This document shows positions 51,644 to 61,626 of a DNA stretch of 64,000 nucleotides, one piece after another; position 1 is the first letter of the stretch; each line of letters opens with the position of its first letter. Made by a program: the position numbers and the translations under genes. The notes under the pieces are model-generated. The model made no database searches and was not told the origin of the DNA. It saw only the letters and a program-made list of their open reading frames with translations. The stretch lies in contig NZ_CP079946.1 of the NCBI RefSeq assembly GCF_019968905.1, positions 1,116,001 through 1,180,000 on the forward strand, given 5' to 3'. The DNA comes from Corallococcus sp. EGB (lineage in GTDB: Bacteria > Myxococcota > Myxococcia > Myxococcales > Myxococcaceae).

Positions 51644-52597
51644 GTGGAGCGTCCCCCTTTAACAAAGCGCCTCAAGCGTTACCTGCGCTACCTGCTCATC
51701 GCCGGGATGTTGCGCGTGCTCCAGTTCCTGTCCCTGGGAACGGCCCGGGCCCTGGGCATGACGCTGGGCGGCTGGGCGTACGCGCTCGCGGGAGGGGAGC
51801 GCAGGAAGGCGCTCAAGTCGCTGGCCCGCGCCTTCCCGGAAAGGACGGAGGCGGAGCGTGACGCGCTCGCCCGGGGCGCCTTCCGCCACCTGGCCGCCGC
51901 GGCCCTGGAGGTGGCCTCCTCGCGCGCGCTGGAGGCCGGGCTGGAGGCCCTGGTGGCCTGGCCGGAGGAGGACCGCCGCGTGCTGGAGGCCGCGCTGGCG
52001 AAGCGGAAGGGCGTCGTCTTCGTGTCCGGACACGTGGGCAACTGGGAGCTGCTCGCCCGGCGCGTGGCGAAGGCGGGCTACCCCAGCCAGAGCATCGCCA
52101 AGGAGACCAGCGACCCGCGCCTCACCGCGCTGGTGGAGGACTTCCGGGCCAGGGGCGGCGTGCGCAGCATCTGGCGCGGCCAGGAGGGCGCGGCCCGGGC
52201 CATGCTCCGAGCGCTCCGCGGCGGCGAAATCCTGGGCATCCTCATCGACCAGGACACCAAGGTGCAGTCCGTCTTCGTGCCCTTCTTCGGGGAGCTGGCG
52301 GCCACCCCGCGCGCGGCGGCGGACCTGGCGCTGCGCACCGGCGCGGCGGTGGTGGTGGGCTTCTGTCAGCGCGAAGGGCAGGGCTACCGGCTCACCATGG
52401 AGGAGGTGCCGCACCCGGACGCGACGGAGCGTGAAGCGGCCGTGCAGGCCCTCACCGCCGCGCTGTCGCAGCGCATCGAGGCGGCCATCCGCCGCGCGCC
52501 CGAACAGTGGGTGTGGATGCATCAGCGCTGGAAGACGCGTCCTCCCGAGGACGTTCCCCCAGCCCTACCTGACGCGCCGTCCGCCCCGGCACGGTGA
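51644..52597 (+). CDS. Lipid A / lysophospholipid acyltransferase (LpxL type)
   Basis: 317 residues from GTG 51644, with GGAGA seven bases upstream. After a basic N-terminus comes one hydrophobic helix (YLLIAGMLRVLQFLSLG), then the LPLAT core with the H-x4-E motif SGHVGNWELL, GILIDQDTK and PEQWVWMHQRWK, the normal LpxL/HtrB elements. It adds a secondary acyl chain to lipid A at the inner membrane. It is 13 bases before lptC, so lipid A completion and LPS export are encoded together. Some myxobacterial relatives may act on other lipids. Confidence 0.8.
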   Translation: MERPPLTKRLKRYLRYLLIAGMLRVLQFLSLGTARALGMTLGGWAYALAGGERRKALKSLARAFPERTEAERDALARGAFRHLAAAALEVASSRALEAGLEALVAWPEEDRRVLEAALAKRKGVVFVSGHVGNWELLARRVAKAGYPSQSIAKETSDPRLTALVEDFRARGGVRSIWRGQEGAARAMLRALRGGEILGILIDQDTKVQSVFVPFFGELAATPRAAADLALRTGAAVVVGFCQREGQGYRLTMEEVPHPDATEREAAVQALTAALSQRIEAAIRRAPEQWVWMHQRWKTRPPEDVPPALPDAPSAPAR

Positions 52598-52610
52598 TAA
52601 GGAAGACCTC

Positions 52611-53153
52611 GTGCCGCGCCTGCTTGCCCTGAGCCTCCTGGGACTCCTCGCCACCGGCTGCTCGCCGCGCCGTCCGGCTCCGGGCGCCGTGAACGAGCCG
52701 CACCCGGACGTGGTGCTGGAGGGCGCGCACCTGCGCTCCTATGAAGGCGACACGCTCCAGGTCTCCGGCACCGCCGCGCGCGTCCTCTACCGGCGCGCGG
52801 GCGGCGAGGTGCAGGCCACCGACGTCGTCGTCAGCCTGCCTCCCGGCAAGGGCTCGCCCGCGTCACAGCAGGCGGGCACCACCATCGCCGCGCCGAATAT
52901 GGACGGAAGCCTCGCGTCCAAGACGTGGGTGGGCTCGGGCGGCGTCGTGGTGCGCACGGGGGAGGGCCTGGTGGCCAACACCCCCCGCCTCACCTACGAC
53001 GCGGATGCGCGGCGGGCCCACGGCGAGGAGGGCGTGACGATGAAGGGCCCCGACTACCAGATGCGAGCGGACCGCTTCACGCTGTCCGCCGCGGACCAGA
53101 CGTTCACCTTCGAGGGCACGGTCCAAGCCGTGCTGGGTGGAGCGACGGAGTGA
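52611..53153 (+). CDS. lptC: LPS export protein LptC-like lipoprotein
   Basis: 180 residues from GTG 52611 with AAGGAAG upstream. A signal peptide ends in a lipobox (LLATGC), unlike E. coli LptC, which is anchored by a membrane helix. The mature chain shows the beta-jellyroll repeats of LptC (DVVLEGAHLRSYEGDTLQVSG, ANTPRLTYDADARRAHG, MRADRFTLSAADQTFTFEG). It accepts LPS from LptBFG and passes it to LptA. The stop overlaps the lptA start (GTGA). Confidence 0.8.
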   Translation: MPRLLALSLLGLLATGCSPRRPAPGAVNEPHPDVVLEGAHLRSYEGDTLQVSGTAARVLYRRAGGEVQATDVVVSLPPGKGSPASQQAGTTIAAPNMDGSLASKTWVGSGGVVVRTGEGLVANTPRLTYDADARRAHGEEGVTMKGPDYQMRADRFTLSAADQTFTFEGTVQAVLGGATE

Positions 53154-53785
53154 TTGAGTTCCTCGTGATGGCGCTGTTCCTGGCGCAGCCCGCGTCCTCC
53201 CAGGCCGCCGCGCCTCCCACGCCCGGCGCCCCGGCCGTCGCGCAGGCCACGCCGGCCGCGAAGCCCGGTGCCGCCGCCCCGGCTCCGCCCGCCGCGCCGG
53301 CCCCGGGCACCCCGGCCCCCCCGCCGGGCACGTCCCTGGCGCCCACGGGCCTGCGCAACCCGGTGGACCTGTCCGCGGACCACGTCACCGGCGACCGCAA
53401 CCAGGCGGTGCTCACCGGCAACGTGGTGGTGAAGCACCAGACCATGGACATCCGCTGCGACAAGATGACCGGCTACTACAACGCCACCCGCCAGGTGACG
53501 CGCGTGGTGTGCGCCGGCAACGTGCGCGCCGTGGACGGCGACCGGCAGGCCCGGGGCGAGCGCGCCGACTACGACGTGCCCTCGGGCGTGCTGGTGGTGA
53601 CGGGGTCTCCGGAGGCCCGGCAGGGCAACACCTACCTCACCGGCACCAAGGTGCGCCTCATCCTCGGCAACGAGCGCCTGGAGGTGGAGAACGCCCGCAT
53701 CCTCGTGGATTCCCCGGCCTCCACCGTCGTCCCCGGCACCCGCAAGAAGGCCCCCGTGCCCAAGGCCACGGGGGTGACCCCGTGA
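53150..53785 (+). CDS. lptA: LPS transport periplasmic protein LptA
   Basis: 211 residues from GTG 53150 (overlaps lptC stop); ATG 53168 is alternative. A short signal peptide ([13 protein letters not shown]) is followed by about 45 residues almost entirely Ala, Pro, Gly and Thr, then the OstA/LptA jellyroll: [53 protein letters not shown]. LptA forms the periplasmic bridge for LPS. The low-complexity linker is longer than in typical LptA. Its stop overlaps the lptB start by four bases. Confidence 0.85.
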   Translation: MIEFLVMALFLAQPASSQAAAPPTPGAPAVAQATPAAKPGAAAPAPPAAPAPGTPAPPPGTSLAPTGLRNPVDLSADHVTGDRNQAVLTGNVVVKHQTMDIRCDKMTGYYNATRQVTRVVCAGNVRAVDGDRQARGERADYDVPSGVLVVTGSPEARQGNTYLTGTKVRLILGNERLEVENARILVDSPASTVVPGTRKKAPVPKATGVTP

Positions 53786-54522
53786 GCGGCGCGAAGCTGT
53801 TCGCCGAAGGGCTCCAGAAGTCCTTCCGCGGCCGTCAGGTGGTGCGGGGCGTGTCCTTCAACGTCGCCCCCGGTGAAGTCGTGGGCCTCCTGGGCCCCAA
53901 CGGCGCCGGCAAGACGACGAGCTTCAACATGGTGGTGGGTCTGGTGACGCCGGACGCGGGCCGGGTGCGCGTGGGCGACGAGGACCTCACCCACCTGCCC
54001 ATGCACCGCCGCGCCCGCCGTGGCGTGGGCTACCTGCCGCAGGAAGCCTCCGTCTTCCGCAAGCTCACGGTGCGCGAGAACTTCCTCGCCGTGCTGGAGC
54101 TGGAGAAGGGCCTCACCGCCCAGGACCGCAAGAAGCGCGCGGACGCCCTCCTGGAGGAGTTCGGCCTCTCCCACGTCGCCGAGTCCTGGGGCGAAACCCT
54201 CTCCGGCGGCGAGCGGCGGCGCGCGGAGATCGCCCGCAGCCTCATCCCCGCCCCCGGCTTCATCCTCTTCGACGAGCCCTTCGCCGGCGTGGACCCCATC
54301 AACGTGGGCGACCTCCAGCGTCAGATCCACCTCCTGCGCGAGCGGGGCCTGGGCATCCTCATCACCGACCACAACGTCCAGGACACCCTGGGCATCTGCG
54401 ACCGGGCCTACATCATCGCACAGGGGCAGATCCTCGAAGAGGGGACGCCCGCGCAGATCGCCAATTCGGCCCGCGCGAAAGCCGTCTACCTGGGAGACCG
54501 GTTCCGTCTCCAGGCTCCGTGA
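53782..54522 (+). CDS. lptB: LPS export ABC transporter ATPase LptB
   Basis: 246 residues from GTG 53782. Walker [10 protein letters not shown] (residues 38-46), Q-loop YLPQEASVF, signature LSGGERRR, Walker [13 protein letters not shown] and H-loop ITDHNV are all intact, in the LptB pattern. It powers LPS extraction together with LptF and LptG, which are not in this window. It is the last gene of the acyltransferase-lptC-lptA-lptB overlap string; rpoN follows after 252 bases, the order found in many proteobacteria. Confidence 0.95.
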   Translation: MSGAKLFAEGLQKSFRGRQVVRGVSFNVAPGEVVGLLGPNGAGKTTSFNMVVGLVTPDAGRVRVGDEDLTHLPMHRRARRGVGYLPQEASVFRKLTVRENFLAVLELEKGLTAQDRKKRADALLEEFGLSHVAESWGETLSGGERRRAEIARSLIPAPGFILFDEPFAGVDPINVGDLQRQIHLLRERGLGILITDHNVQDTLGICDRAYIIAQGQILEEGTPAQIANSARAKAVYLGDRFRLQAP

Positions 54523-54709
54523 AGAGCCGCTCTCCCGGTATGCCTCCAGATGCCTGGGGTGAAGTTGGCCTCACTTTTGCGTCGACGTTTGAACATCTGC
54601 CAGGCAGGCGGGGGTTGCGACAACCTGTCGGATTTCCAGCGGATTTTTGACGATGCAAATCAGAAACCATGCGCTGGGACACTGGACGCGGCGGGGGGTT
54701 GTTGTTAGG

Positions 54710-54726
54710 TTGGCACGGTCCTTGAT
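54710..54726 (+). promoter_or_regulatory. Candidate sigma-54-like promoter upstream of rpoN
   Basis: TTGGCACGGTCCTTGAT matches the -24/-12 consensus except that the -12 GC is GA. The GG and G positions have the right 12-base spacing. Transcription would begin near 54737, about 38 bases before rpoN. The mismatch at a critical position lowers confidence; it may be a weak promoter or a bound-but-inactive site. Confidence 0.4.
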
Positions 54727-54743
54727 TGGAGTTCCCAATCAAG
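54721..54743. repeat. Perfect inverted repeat in the rpoN leader
   Basis: CTTGATTGG (54721-54729) and its exact complement CCAATCAAG (54735-54743) around a five-base loop AGTTC. It overlaps the -12 region and predicted start site of the sigma-54-like promoter and lies 32 bases before the rpoN start codon. It could be an operator for a dimeric regulator or an mRNA hairpin in the 5' leader. There is no U-run after it, so it is not a standard terminator. Confidence 0.6.
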
Positions 54744-54774
54744 TGGCCCGCTAGCCTTCTGGAGACGCCCCCGC

Positions 54775-56292
<1,518 letters not shown>

Positions 56293-56360
56293 GCCGTGCG
56301 CCGCCCTCCGGCCCTGAGCGTCCAATCATCAGGGCCGGAAATGGGGCATAAAGCGGGTCC

Positions 56361-56999
56361 ATGGACCCCGTGCTCCCCACCGATGTCGGCGTTCCCCGTC
56401 GTGAAGGCGTGCCGCTCGTCGTGCCTCCCGTCACCCTGGAGGGGAGGGCGGCGCGGCTGGAGCCGCTGAGCCTGGACCACGTGCCCGCGCTCGCGGCGGT
56501 CTGCGAACCTGAAATCTTCACCCACTTCTCGCGCGTGCTGCGCACGCAAGACGACGTCGCGGCCTACGTCACCGCCGCGCTGAAGGCGGCCGCGGCGGGC
56601 ACCGAGCGGCCCTTCGCCATCATCGAGCGGGCGAGCGGGGGCGTGGTGGGCACCACGCGTTACATGGACATCTCCCGCGAGTACCGGACGCTGGAGATTG
56701 GCTCCACCTGGCTGGGCCGCCGGGCGTGGCGCACGCGGGTGAACACGGAGTGCAAGCTCCTGCTGCTCACGCACGCCTTCGAGACGCTGGGCGTGATGCG
56801 CGTGCAGCTCAAGACGGACAGCCGCAACGCGCGCTCCAGGGCGGCAATCGAGCGGCTGGGCGCTTCCTTCGAAGGCATCCTGCGCAACCACATGCTGGTG
56901 CGCGGCGGAGTCGTGCGGGACAGCGCGTACTACGCGTTCATCGACACGGAGTGGCCCGGCGTGAAGGCGCGGCTCGAAGGACTGCTGGCGCGGCAGTGA
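56361..56999 (+). CDS. GNAT acetyltransferase (RimJ/RimL type)
   Basis: 212 residues. TLEGRAARLEPLSLDHVPAL, GTTRYMDISREYRTLEIGSTWLGRRAWRT and NARSRAAIERLGASFEGILRNHMLVRGG are the features of the RimJ/RimL-like GNAT group, which acetylate protein N-termini, antibiotics or small molecules. A 25-residue extension precedes the fold. It begins 68 bases after rpoN and would read through from it. Substrate unknown. It interrupts the ancestral rpoN-hpf neighbourhood. Confidence 0.82.
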   Translation: MDPVLPTDVGVPRREGVPLVVPPVTLEGRAARLEPLSLDHVPALAAVCEPEIFTHFSRVLRTQDDVAAYVTAALKAAAAGTERPFAIIERASGGVVGTTRYMDISREYRTLEIGSTWLGRRAWRTRVNTECKLLLLTHAFETLGVMRVQLKTDSRNARSRAAIERLGASFEGILRNHMLVRGGVVRDSAYYAFIDTEWPGVKARLEGLLARQ

Positions 57000-57015
57000 T
57001 AGGGTGCCGGCCGCC

Positions 57016-57804
57016 ATGACCCTTCTCTTCCCGAGCCCGCGTCGAACCTTCTCCTGCCTCACTGCCCTGGGGGCGCTGGTGGCGCTCACCGGCTGTGGCG
57101 GCGGCGAGACGAAGGTGATGACGCTGGCGGAGCTTTCGGACCGCTCGCTCACGTACGCGCTGACGGACGTGGACGACGCGGAGACGCCGGACGCGCAGGG
57201 CGCGCACCGCTTCACCGTCAGCTACTCCGTGAAGGCGGACGGCCCTTGCTCGCGCTTCGCGGACGACGTGACGGCCACCCTCAACGGCCAGCCCATGACG
57301 CTGGTGCCGGGCAGCGCGTCGGACGTGGGCGGACGCTCGGAGGCGTGTGAGAACAGCCGCGCCTACTTCAACTACGACCCGGCCGCCTGGGGCCGCGAGC
57401 CGGTGGAGGACATCGTCGTGCAGCTGAAGGACTCGAGCGGCACCGTGCGCCTGGTGGTCCAGAACGCCAAGGCCAAGCGCAAGTTCACGTTCCAGGGAGA
57501 GGGCGCTCCGGACAAGCTGCGCGTGGGGCAGTCCTATGTCTTCCTCTGGGAGCCGTCCACGGAGGTGCCCGGCCCCGTGGAGGCGCTGCTCCTGCGCGAG
57601 GGGGGGCGCGCGCCCGGCGTGCTCGCCGTCACGCAGGACGGCAACAAGGTCACCCTCCCCATCCCCGCGGGCACCCCGCAGGCCAACCACACCCTGACGC
57701 TGGGCGCGGACCTGGTGGGCGCCGTGACCGAGTGCACGGGCGTGGCCTCGTGCTCCGGCGCCATCTACCACGCGCAGGACTTCGTGCTGTCCGTGGTGCC
57801 CTGA
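57016..57804 (+). CDS. Hypothetical lipoprotein
   Basis: 262 residues. ATG 57016 starts a signal peptide with a clear lipobox LTGC; the mature chain is rich in beta-strand-like, hydrophilic sequence with Ser/Thr and Asp but no recognised domain. CSRF, CENS, CTGVASCSG supply possible disulfides. It follows the GNAT gene by 16 bases and its stop codon is one base from the SDR remnant. Function unknown. Confidence 0.6.
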   Translation: MTLLFPSPRRTFSCLTALGALVALTGCGGGETKVMTLAELSDRSLTYALTDVDDAETPDAQGAHRFTVSYSVKADGPCSRFADDVTATLNGQPMTLVPGSASDVGGRSEACENSRAYFNYDPAAWGREPVEDIVVQLKDSSGTVRLVVQNAKAKRKFTFQGEGAPDKLRVGQSYVFLWEPSTEVPGPVEALLLREGGRAPGVLAVTQDGNKVTLPIPAGTPQANHTLTLGADLVGAVTECTGVASCSGAIYHAQDFVLSVVP

Positions 57805-57805
57805 C

Positions 57806-58093
57806 GCACAGGGCCTGTCGCAGGAGCTCATCGGCCGGGGCCTCCGCGTGAACGCCGTGGCGCCGGGCCCCGTGTGGACGCCGCTCATTCCCCAGTCCCA
57901 TGACGGGGAGAAGGTGAAGGAGTTCGGCAAGAACTCGCCCACGGGACGTCCCGCGGAGCTCGCGCCCTCGTACGTGTTCCTCGCGTGCGGCGAGTCGCGC
58001 TTCGTCACCGGAGACATCCCGGGCGTCACCGGAGGCATGTTGCTGGCCTGCGCACCACGCACTCGGGGTGGGGGACTCCCGGCCGGAAAATGA
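57806..58093 (+). pseudogene. Remnant of a short-chain dehydrogenase/reductase (C-terminal part)
   Basis: In frame from about 57806 the translation reads AQGLSQELIGRGLRVNAVAPGPVW, then TPLIP, GRPAELAPSYVFLA and FVTGDIPGVTGG, which are the consecutive C-terminal motifs of SDR enzymes of the glucose-dehydrogenase/YghA group. The Rossmann N-terminus, with the GxxxGxG and the catalytic YxxxK, is absent: coding for a different gene runs up to base 57804. The tail after VTGG also departs from the family ending. About 95 residues survive with no start codon of their own. A frameshift-prone deletion during the insertion of neighbouring genes is likely. Confidence 0.75.
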
Positions 58094-58277
58094 GGCCCGG
58101 GTCGCAGCCCCCACCACGTGCCCGCCAGCGGACACAAGACGTGTCCTATTGCGGTCGCTTGCGCGAGCGCGAGCCGTGTACGGGAAGTTCCAACCTGGGG
58201 GGCCGGGTTGCTTTCGGCGTGGGCTCCGTTTCTGATCTGTGACGGAGCTTACCTCTCTCCCTAGGAGGCAGCCACGC

Positions 58278-58934
58278 ATGCAGCTCAACATCACCTTCCG
58301 TCAGTTCGGAGCGTCGGATTCGCTGAAGGAGTACGCCCGTGAAAAGGTCGAAAGGGTGAACCGACTGCTGGACCGGGCTGGTGAGGCCCACGTGGTGCTG
58401 TCGTTGGAGCGGCACCTGCATCATGCGGACATCACCATCCACTCCGGCGCATGGATCCTCCGGGGGCGTGAGAAGAGCGATGACATGTACGCGTCCATCG
58501 ACCTGGCGATGGACAAGATCGAACGCCAGCTGCGCCGCTACCGGGACAAGCTCAAGTCGCACCACGGCCGTGAGAAGGTCCACCACCGCCAGGACCTGGT
58601 GAAGGTGCGCCACGACATCTTCGAGGTCCACGACGCCGAGGCCGCCGAGGCCGCCCCCGAAGAGGCCAGGCCCGCGGCCCAGGCCGCGCCCGTCGCCCAG
58701 GCGCCGGTGGCCGAGTCGGGCGTCGCCCGCCTGGTGCGCACCACGCATCTGGCCATCCAGTCGCTGTCCGTGGATGACGCGGTGATGCAGATGAACTTGA
58801 TGAACAACGACTTCTACGTGTTCCAGAACCAGCAGTCCCAGGCGCTGTCCATCGTCTACCGCCGCAAGGAAGGGGGGTTCGGCCTCATCGAGCCGCACCT
58901 GCCCGCCGCGCCGGTGGCCGCCACCGGCACCTGA
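58278..58934 (+). CDS. hpf: Long-form ribosome hibernation promoting factor
   Basis: 218 residues, start with an AGGAGG site nine bases upstream. Residues 1-105 are the S30AE/HPF fold (MQLNITFRQFGASDSLKEYAREKVERVNRLL, YASIDLAMDKIERQLRRYRDKLKSHH), then an Ala/Pro/Glu-rich linker, then the C-terminal dimerisation domain (SVDDAVMQMNLMNNDFYVFQNQQSQALSIVYRR...FGLIEP). Long HPF pairs two ribosomes into inactive 100S particles in stationary phase or starvation. It normally follows rpoN; here about 2 kb separates them and a remnant gene lies between. Confidence 0.95.
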   Translation: MQLNITFRQFGASDSLKEYAREKVERVNRLLDRAGEAHVVLSLERHLHHADITIHSGAWILRGREKSDDMYASIDLAMDKIERQLRRYRDKLKSHHGREKVHHRQDLVKVRHDIFEVHDAEAAEAAPEEARPAAQAAPVAQAPVAESGVARLVRTTHLAIQSLSVDDAVMQMNLMNNDFYVFQNQQSQALSIVYRRKEGGFGLIEPHLPAAPVAATGT

Positions 58935-58951
58935 CAGCCAGGCTGGGGCCT

Positions 58952-58975
58952 GGGTCCGGGAGCATCCCCGGACCC
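58952..58975 (+). repeat. Hairpin between hpf and ptsN
   Basis: GGGTCCGGG (58952-58960) and its complement CCCGGACCC (58967-58975) with loop AGCATC, starting 18 bases after the hpf stop. No U-run follows; it may be an mRNA stabiliser or partial terminator dividing hpf from ptsN, allowing unequal expression. Confidence 0.5.
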
Positions 58976-59124
58976 GGGGCCCGGGGTGGGGGAGCGGCCC
59001 GGGCTGACGCGCAGTGAGCGAAGCGCCTGTGACCGCCCAGGCGACCCTTGCGCGAATCCAGTGTGAGGAGTAATTGCCGGCCGAGGAATCATTGCCGGCC
59101 CGGAGCGCCAGTGCGGGAGCGCCA

Positions 59125-59586
59125 TTGAGAATCGCCGATTTCCTCAGCCCCCAGGCGGTCGTCGCGGACATGCAGTCCAAGACGAAACCGGAGGTGCTGC
59201 GCGAGTTGAGTGCCACGTTGGCCCGGGCGCACCCGACGCTGCGCGAGGACCGGCTGGTGGCGGTGCTCCAGGAACGCGAGAAGCTGGGCAGCACGGGCAT
59301 TGGTGAAGGCGTGGCCATTCCGCACGGCAAGCTGGCGGGCATGGACAGCCTCCAGGCGGCCTTCTGCGTGTCGCGCGCGGGGGTGGACTTCGAGTCCATC
59401 GACGGCAAGCCCACGCACCTGTTCTTCGCGCTGGTGGCGCCAGAGAACAGCGCGGGGGTGCACCTGAAGGCGCTGGCGCGCATCTCGCGGCTCTTCAAGA
59501 ACCCGCGCTTCCGGGCGGCCATCCTGGAGGCGCCCACGGCCGCGGACATCCACGCCCTCATCGTCCAGGAAGACGCGCGGCCCTGA
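59125..59586 (+). CDS. ptsN: PTS IIA-Ntr regulatory protein PtsN
   Basis: 153 residues from TTG 59125 (LRIADFLSPQ, the family opening, GGGAG five bases upstream). An in-frame TTG at 59074 would add 17 residues; it and TTG 59092 lie in a 10-base direct repeat ATTGCCGGCC (59073-59082 and 59091-59100). The IIA(Fru)-type fold keeps the phosphorylated His in EGVAIPHGKL and the surrounding STGIGEG. PtsN is a phosphorelay regulator tied to nitrogen and potassium status. It continues the rpoN-hpf-ptsN string seen in other bacteria. Confidence 0.88.
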   Translation: MRIADFLSPQAVVADMQSKTKPEVLRELSATLARAHPTLREDRLVAVLQEREKLGSTGIGEGVAIPHGKLAGMDSLQAAFCVSRAGVDFESIDGKPTHLFFALVAPENSAGVHLKALARISRLFKNPRFRAAILEAPTAADIHALIVQEDARP

Positions 59587-59609
59587 GGGCCTGACAGGAG
59601 GCGCCCCAC

Positions 59610-60455
59610 ATGGACGTCGTCCTGCGTCCCATCAACGACCGCTTCTTCCACGAGCAGGTGCTGCCATTCTTCACGCGCGCCATGGGGGATGCGTCCGGCG
59701 CGCTGGAGGAGCTCGCCAACCACCTGGGGGACGCGCAGGCGTTCACCCTCTGCCAGCGGCTGGCCTCGTCGGCGCTGCCGGGGGGCGTGGGGTCGGTGGA
59801 CTCGGATGGGTGGATGGACCTGGTGGACCGGCTGGTGTTCCAGCCCTGGCGCGAGGCGCCCGGCGGCTGGGAGGTGGGCGGCGCCCCCGGTGGCTACGCG
59901 GACGAGTGGGACGAGGCGCTGAACCTGGCGTTGATGGTGGAGGACCCGGCCTATCCCTACTGGGACGTGAAGGCGGCGCGAGTGGTGCGCGACAACTTCC
60001 GCCGGCGTCCCCCGGGAGAGCAGGGGCTGGCGTCGCTCCTGGCCGGGCAGTGGGAGCCCTTCCCGGAGTTCCCGCCGGACCGCGTCTTCGTGACGCAGGG
60101 CCGGGGCGAGTACGCGGTCCGTGAGCGGTTCGCCTTCGCGGACTGGGCCTGGCGGCCGGCGAAGACGGTGCTGCACTGGCAGGTGAACCTGCCGCGCAAG
60201 CTGGAGCGGCTGCTGGCGCGCGAGCAGGAGCGCCTGAAGCTGCCGATGCTGCCGGAGCGCGACGAGGTCTTGGGCTACTGGACGGGGAAGCTGCCCCAGC
60301 CGCCGCCCTTGTCGGTGCTCTTCTCCGGCCTGGGGCCGAGCGCGGCCACGTGGATCCGCGAGCTGGGCGCGCTCACGCTGCACCTGCGCACCGCCGCGCA
60401 GACGAAGCAGGGCCTGGCCGCGCTGGTGACGCGCGGGACCACCGTGCGGCTGTGA
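59610..60455 (+). CDS. Hypothetical protein
   Basis: 281 residues, no signal peptide and no membrane segments. The N-terminus MDVVLRPINDRFFHEQVLPFFTRAM and a Trp/Pro-rich middle (GWMDLVDRLVFQPW, AYPYWDVKAARVVRDNF) look globular but match no family I recognise. It lies 23 bases after ptsN and may share its transcript. The coding bias is like its neighbours, so it is probably a real gene found mainly in myxobacteria. Function unknown. Confidence 0.6.
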   Translation: MDVVLRPINDRFFHEQVLPFFTRAMGDASGALEELANHLGDAQAFTLCQRLASSALPGGVGSVDSDGWMDLVDRLVFQPWREAPGGWEVGGAPGGYADEWDEALNLALMVEDPAYPYWDVKAARVVRDNFRRRPPGEQGLASLLAGQWEPFPEFPPDRVFVTQGRGEYAVRERFAFADWAWRPAKTVLHWQVNLPRKLERLLAREQERLKLPMLPERDEVLGYWTGKLPQPPPLSVLFSGLGPSAATWIRELGALTLHLRTAAQTKQGLAALVTRGTTVRL

Positions 60456-60528
60456 CCTGACGGCCAGGTCCCTGGCCGGTGCTTCCAGGGTTTCCCTGTT
60501 CCGTTGATTCCGGCAATGATCCGGCGCC

Positions 60529-61626
60529 ATGCGTCGCTTCGTGTCTCCGGTGGGTCCCCTGCTCCTCGTCGCCGCCGCGGTGCTGACTGGCGGCTGTTCC
60601 TCCTCGAAGAAGGCGGAGGCTCCGCGCACGGACCACACGTCGCTCTACGGGGCGGACGCGGTCTACGCGGTGGGGGTGACGCAGGCGCTGACCTATGAGG
60701 ACGCGGTCCGTCACCGCACGTTGAAGCCGGTGGTCTGGTACCCGGTGGCGCCCGGCACGCCGATGGACAACCGCGCGCCGTCGGACCTGTTCAAGCCCTT
60801 CTACGGCGCGAAGGACGCACCGTTGGCGGAGGCGCGGGAGCGCTGGCCGGTGGTGCTGCTGTCACACGGCAGTGGTGGCTCGGTGATGGACCTGTCCTGG
60901 TTCGGTTCGAACCTGGCGGCGCACGGCTTCATCGTCGTGGGGGTGAACCACCCGGGCAACACCTACGGAGACACGAGCCCGGAGGGCTTCGCACGCGCCT
61001 ACGAGCGTCCGCAGGACTTCACGGTCATCCTGGACCACCTGCTGAAGGATCCGAAGTGGGGCCCGCGAGTGGATCCGGAGCGCATCGGTGCATCGGGACA
61101 CTCCATGGGGGGCTACACGGCGCTGGCGCTGGTGGGCCTGAACCTGAACCTGGAGTGGATCGAGAAGCGCTGCAAGACGCCAGGCACTCGAGAGGAGATT
61201 GGGTGCGAGGCGCTGCGCGACGTGGACTACAGCCGCATCGACATGAAGCACGCGCGCGCGTCGTATCTGGATCCGCGAGTGAAGGCCGCGTTCGCGATGG
61301 CGCCGGGCATGGCGGCTTCGTTCGAAGCGCGGGACACGGCGGACATCCAGAAGCCCGTGGAGCTGGTGCTCGCGAAGGGCGACGAGCTGATGCCGCATGA
61401 GGCACACGGCATGCACCTGTCCGGGCTGCTGCCAGCCGCGACCACGACGACGGTGGTCCTGGACGACGCGGGACACTTCACCTTCCTGCCTGAGTGCTAC
61501 CCGAAGGGCTTCGACGTCATCGCGATGCTGTGCCGTGACCCGGTGGCGGGAACGCGCCCGGCCTCGCACGCACGGACGAACGCGGAAGGCGTGGCCTTCT
61601 TCCGCCGCACGCTCGACGTGCACTGA
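60529..61626 (+). CDS. Alpha/beta-hydrolase lipoprotein (PAF-acetylhydrolase/dienelactone hydrolase-like)
   Basis: 365 residues. A signal peptide ends near TGGC (lipobox-like, imperfect). The mature enzyme has the oxyanion string LLSHGSGGS, nucleophile GHSMGG (Ser within ASGHSMGGYTAL) and a late DDAGHFTFLP His, all intact. It resembles the PAF-AH-like/isoform II hydrolases that cleave short-chain esters. The substrate is unknown. Its stop overlaps the next start codon (TGATG), so the following protein is coupled to it. Confidence 0.75.
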   Translation: MRRFVSPVGPLLLVAAAVLTGGCSSSKKAEAPRTDHTSLYGADAVYAVGVTQALTYEDAVRHRTLKPVVWYPVAPGTPMDNRAPSDLFKPFYGAKDAPLAEARERWPVVLLSHGSGGSVMDLSWFGSNLAAHGFIVVGVNHPGNTYGDTSPEGFARAYERPQDFTVILDHLLKDPKWGPRVDPERIGASGHSMGGYTALALVGLNLNLEWIEKRCKTPGTREEIGCEALRDVDYSRIDMKHARASYLDPRVKAAFAMAPGMAASFEARDTADIQKPVELVLAKGDELMPHEAHGMHLSGLLPAATTTTVVLDDAGHFTFLPECYPKGFDVIAMLCRDPVAGTRPASHARTNAEGVAFFRRTLDVH

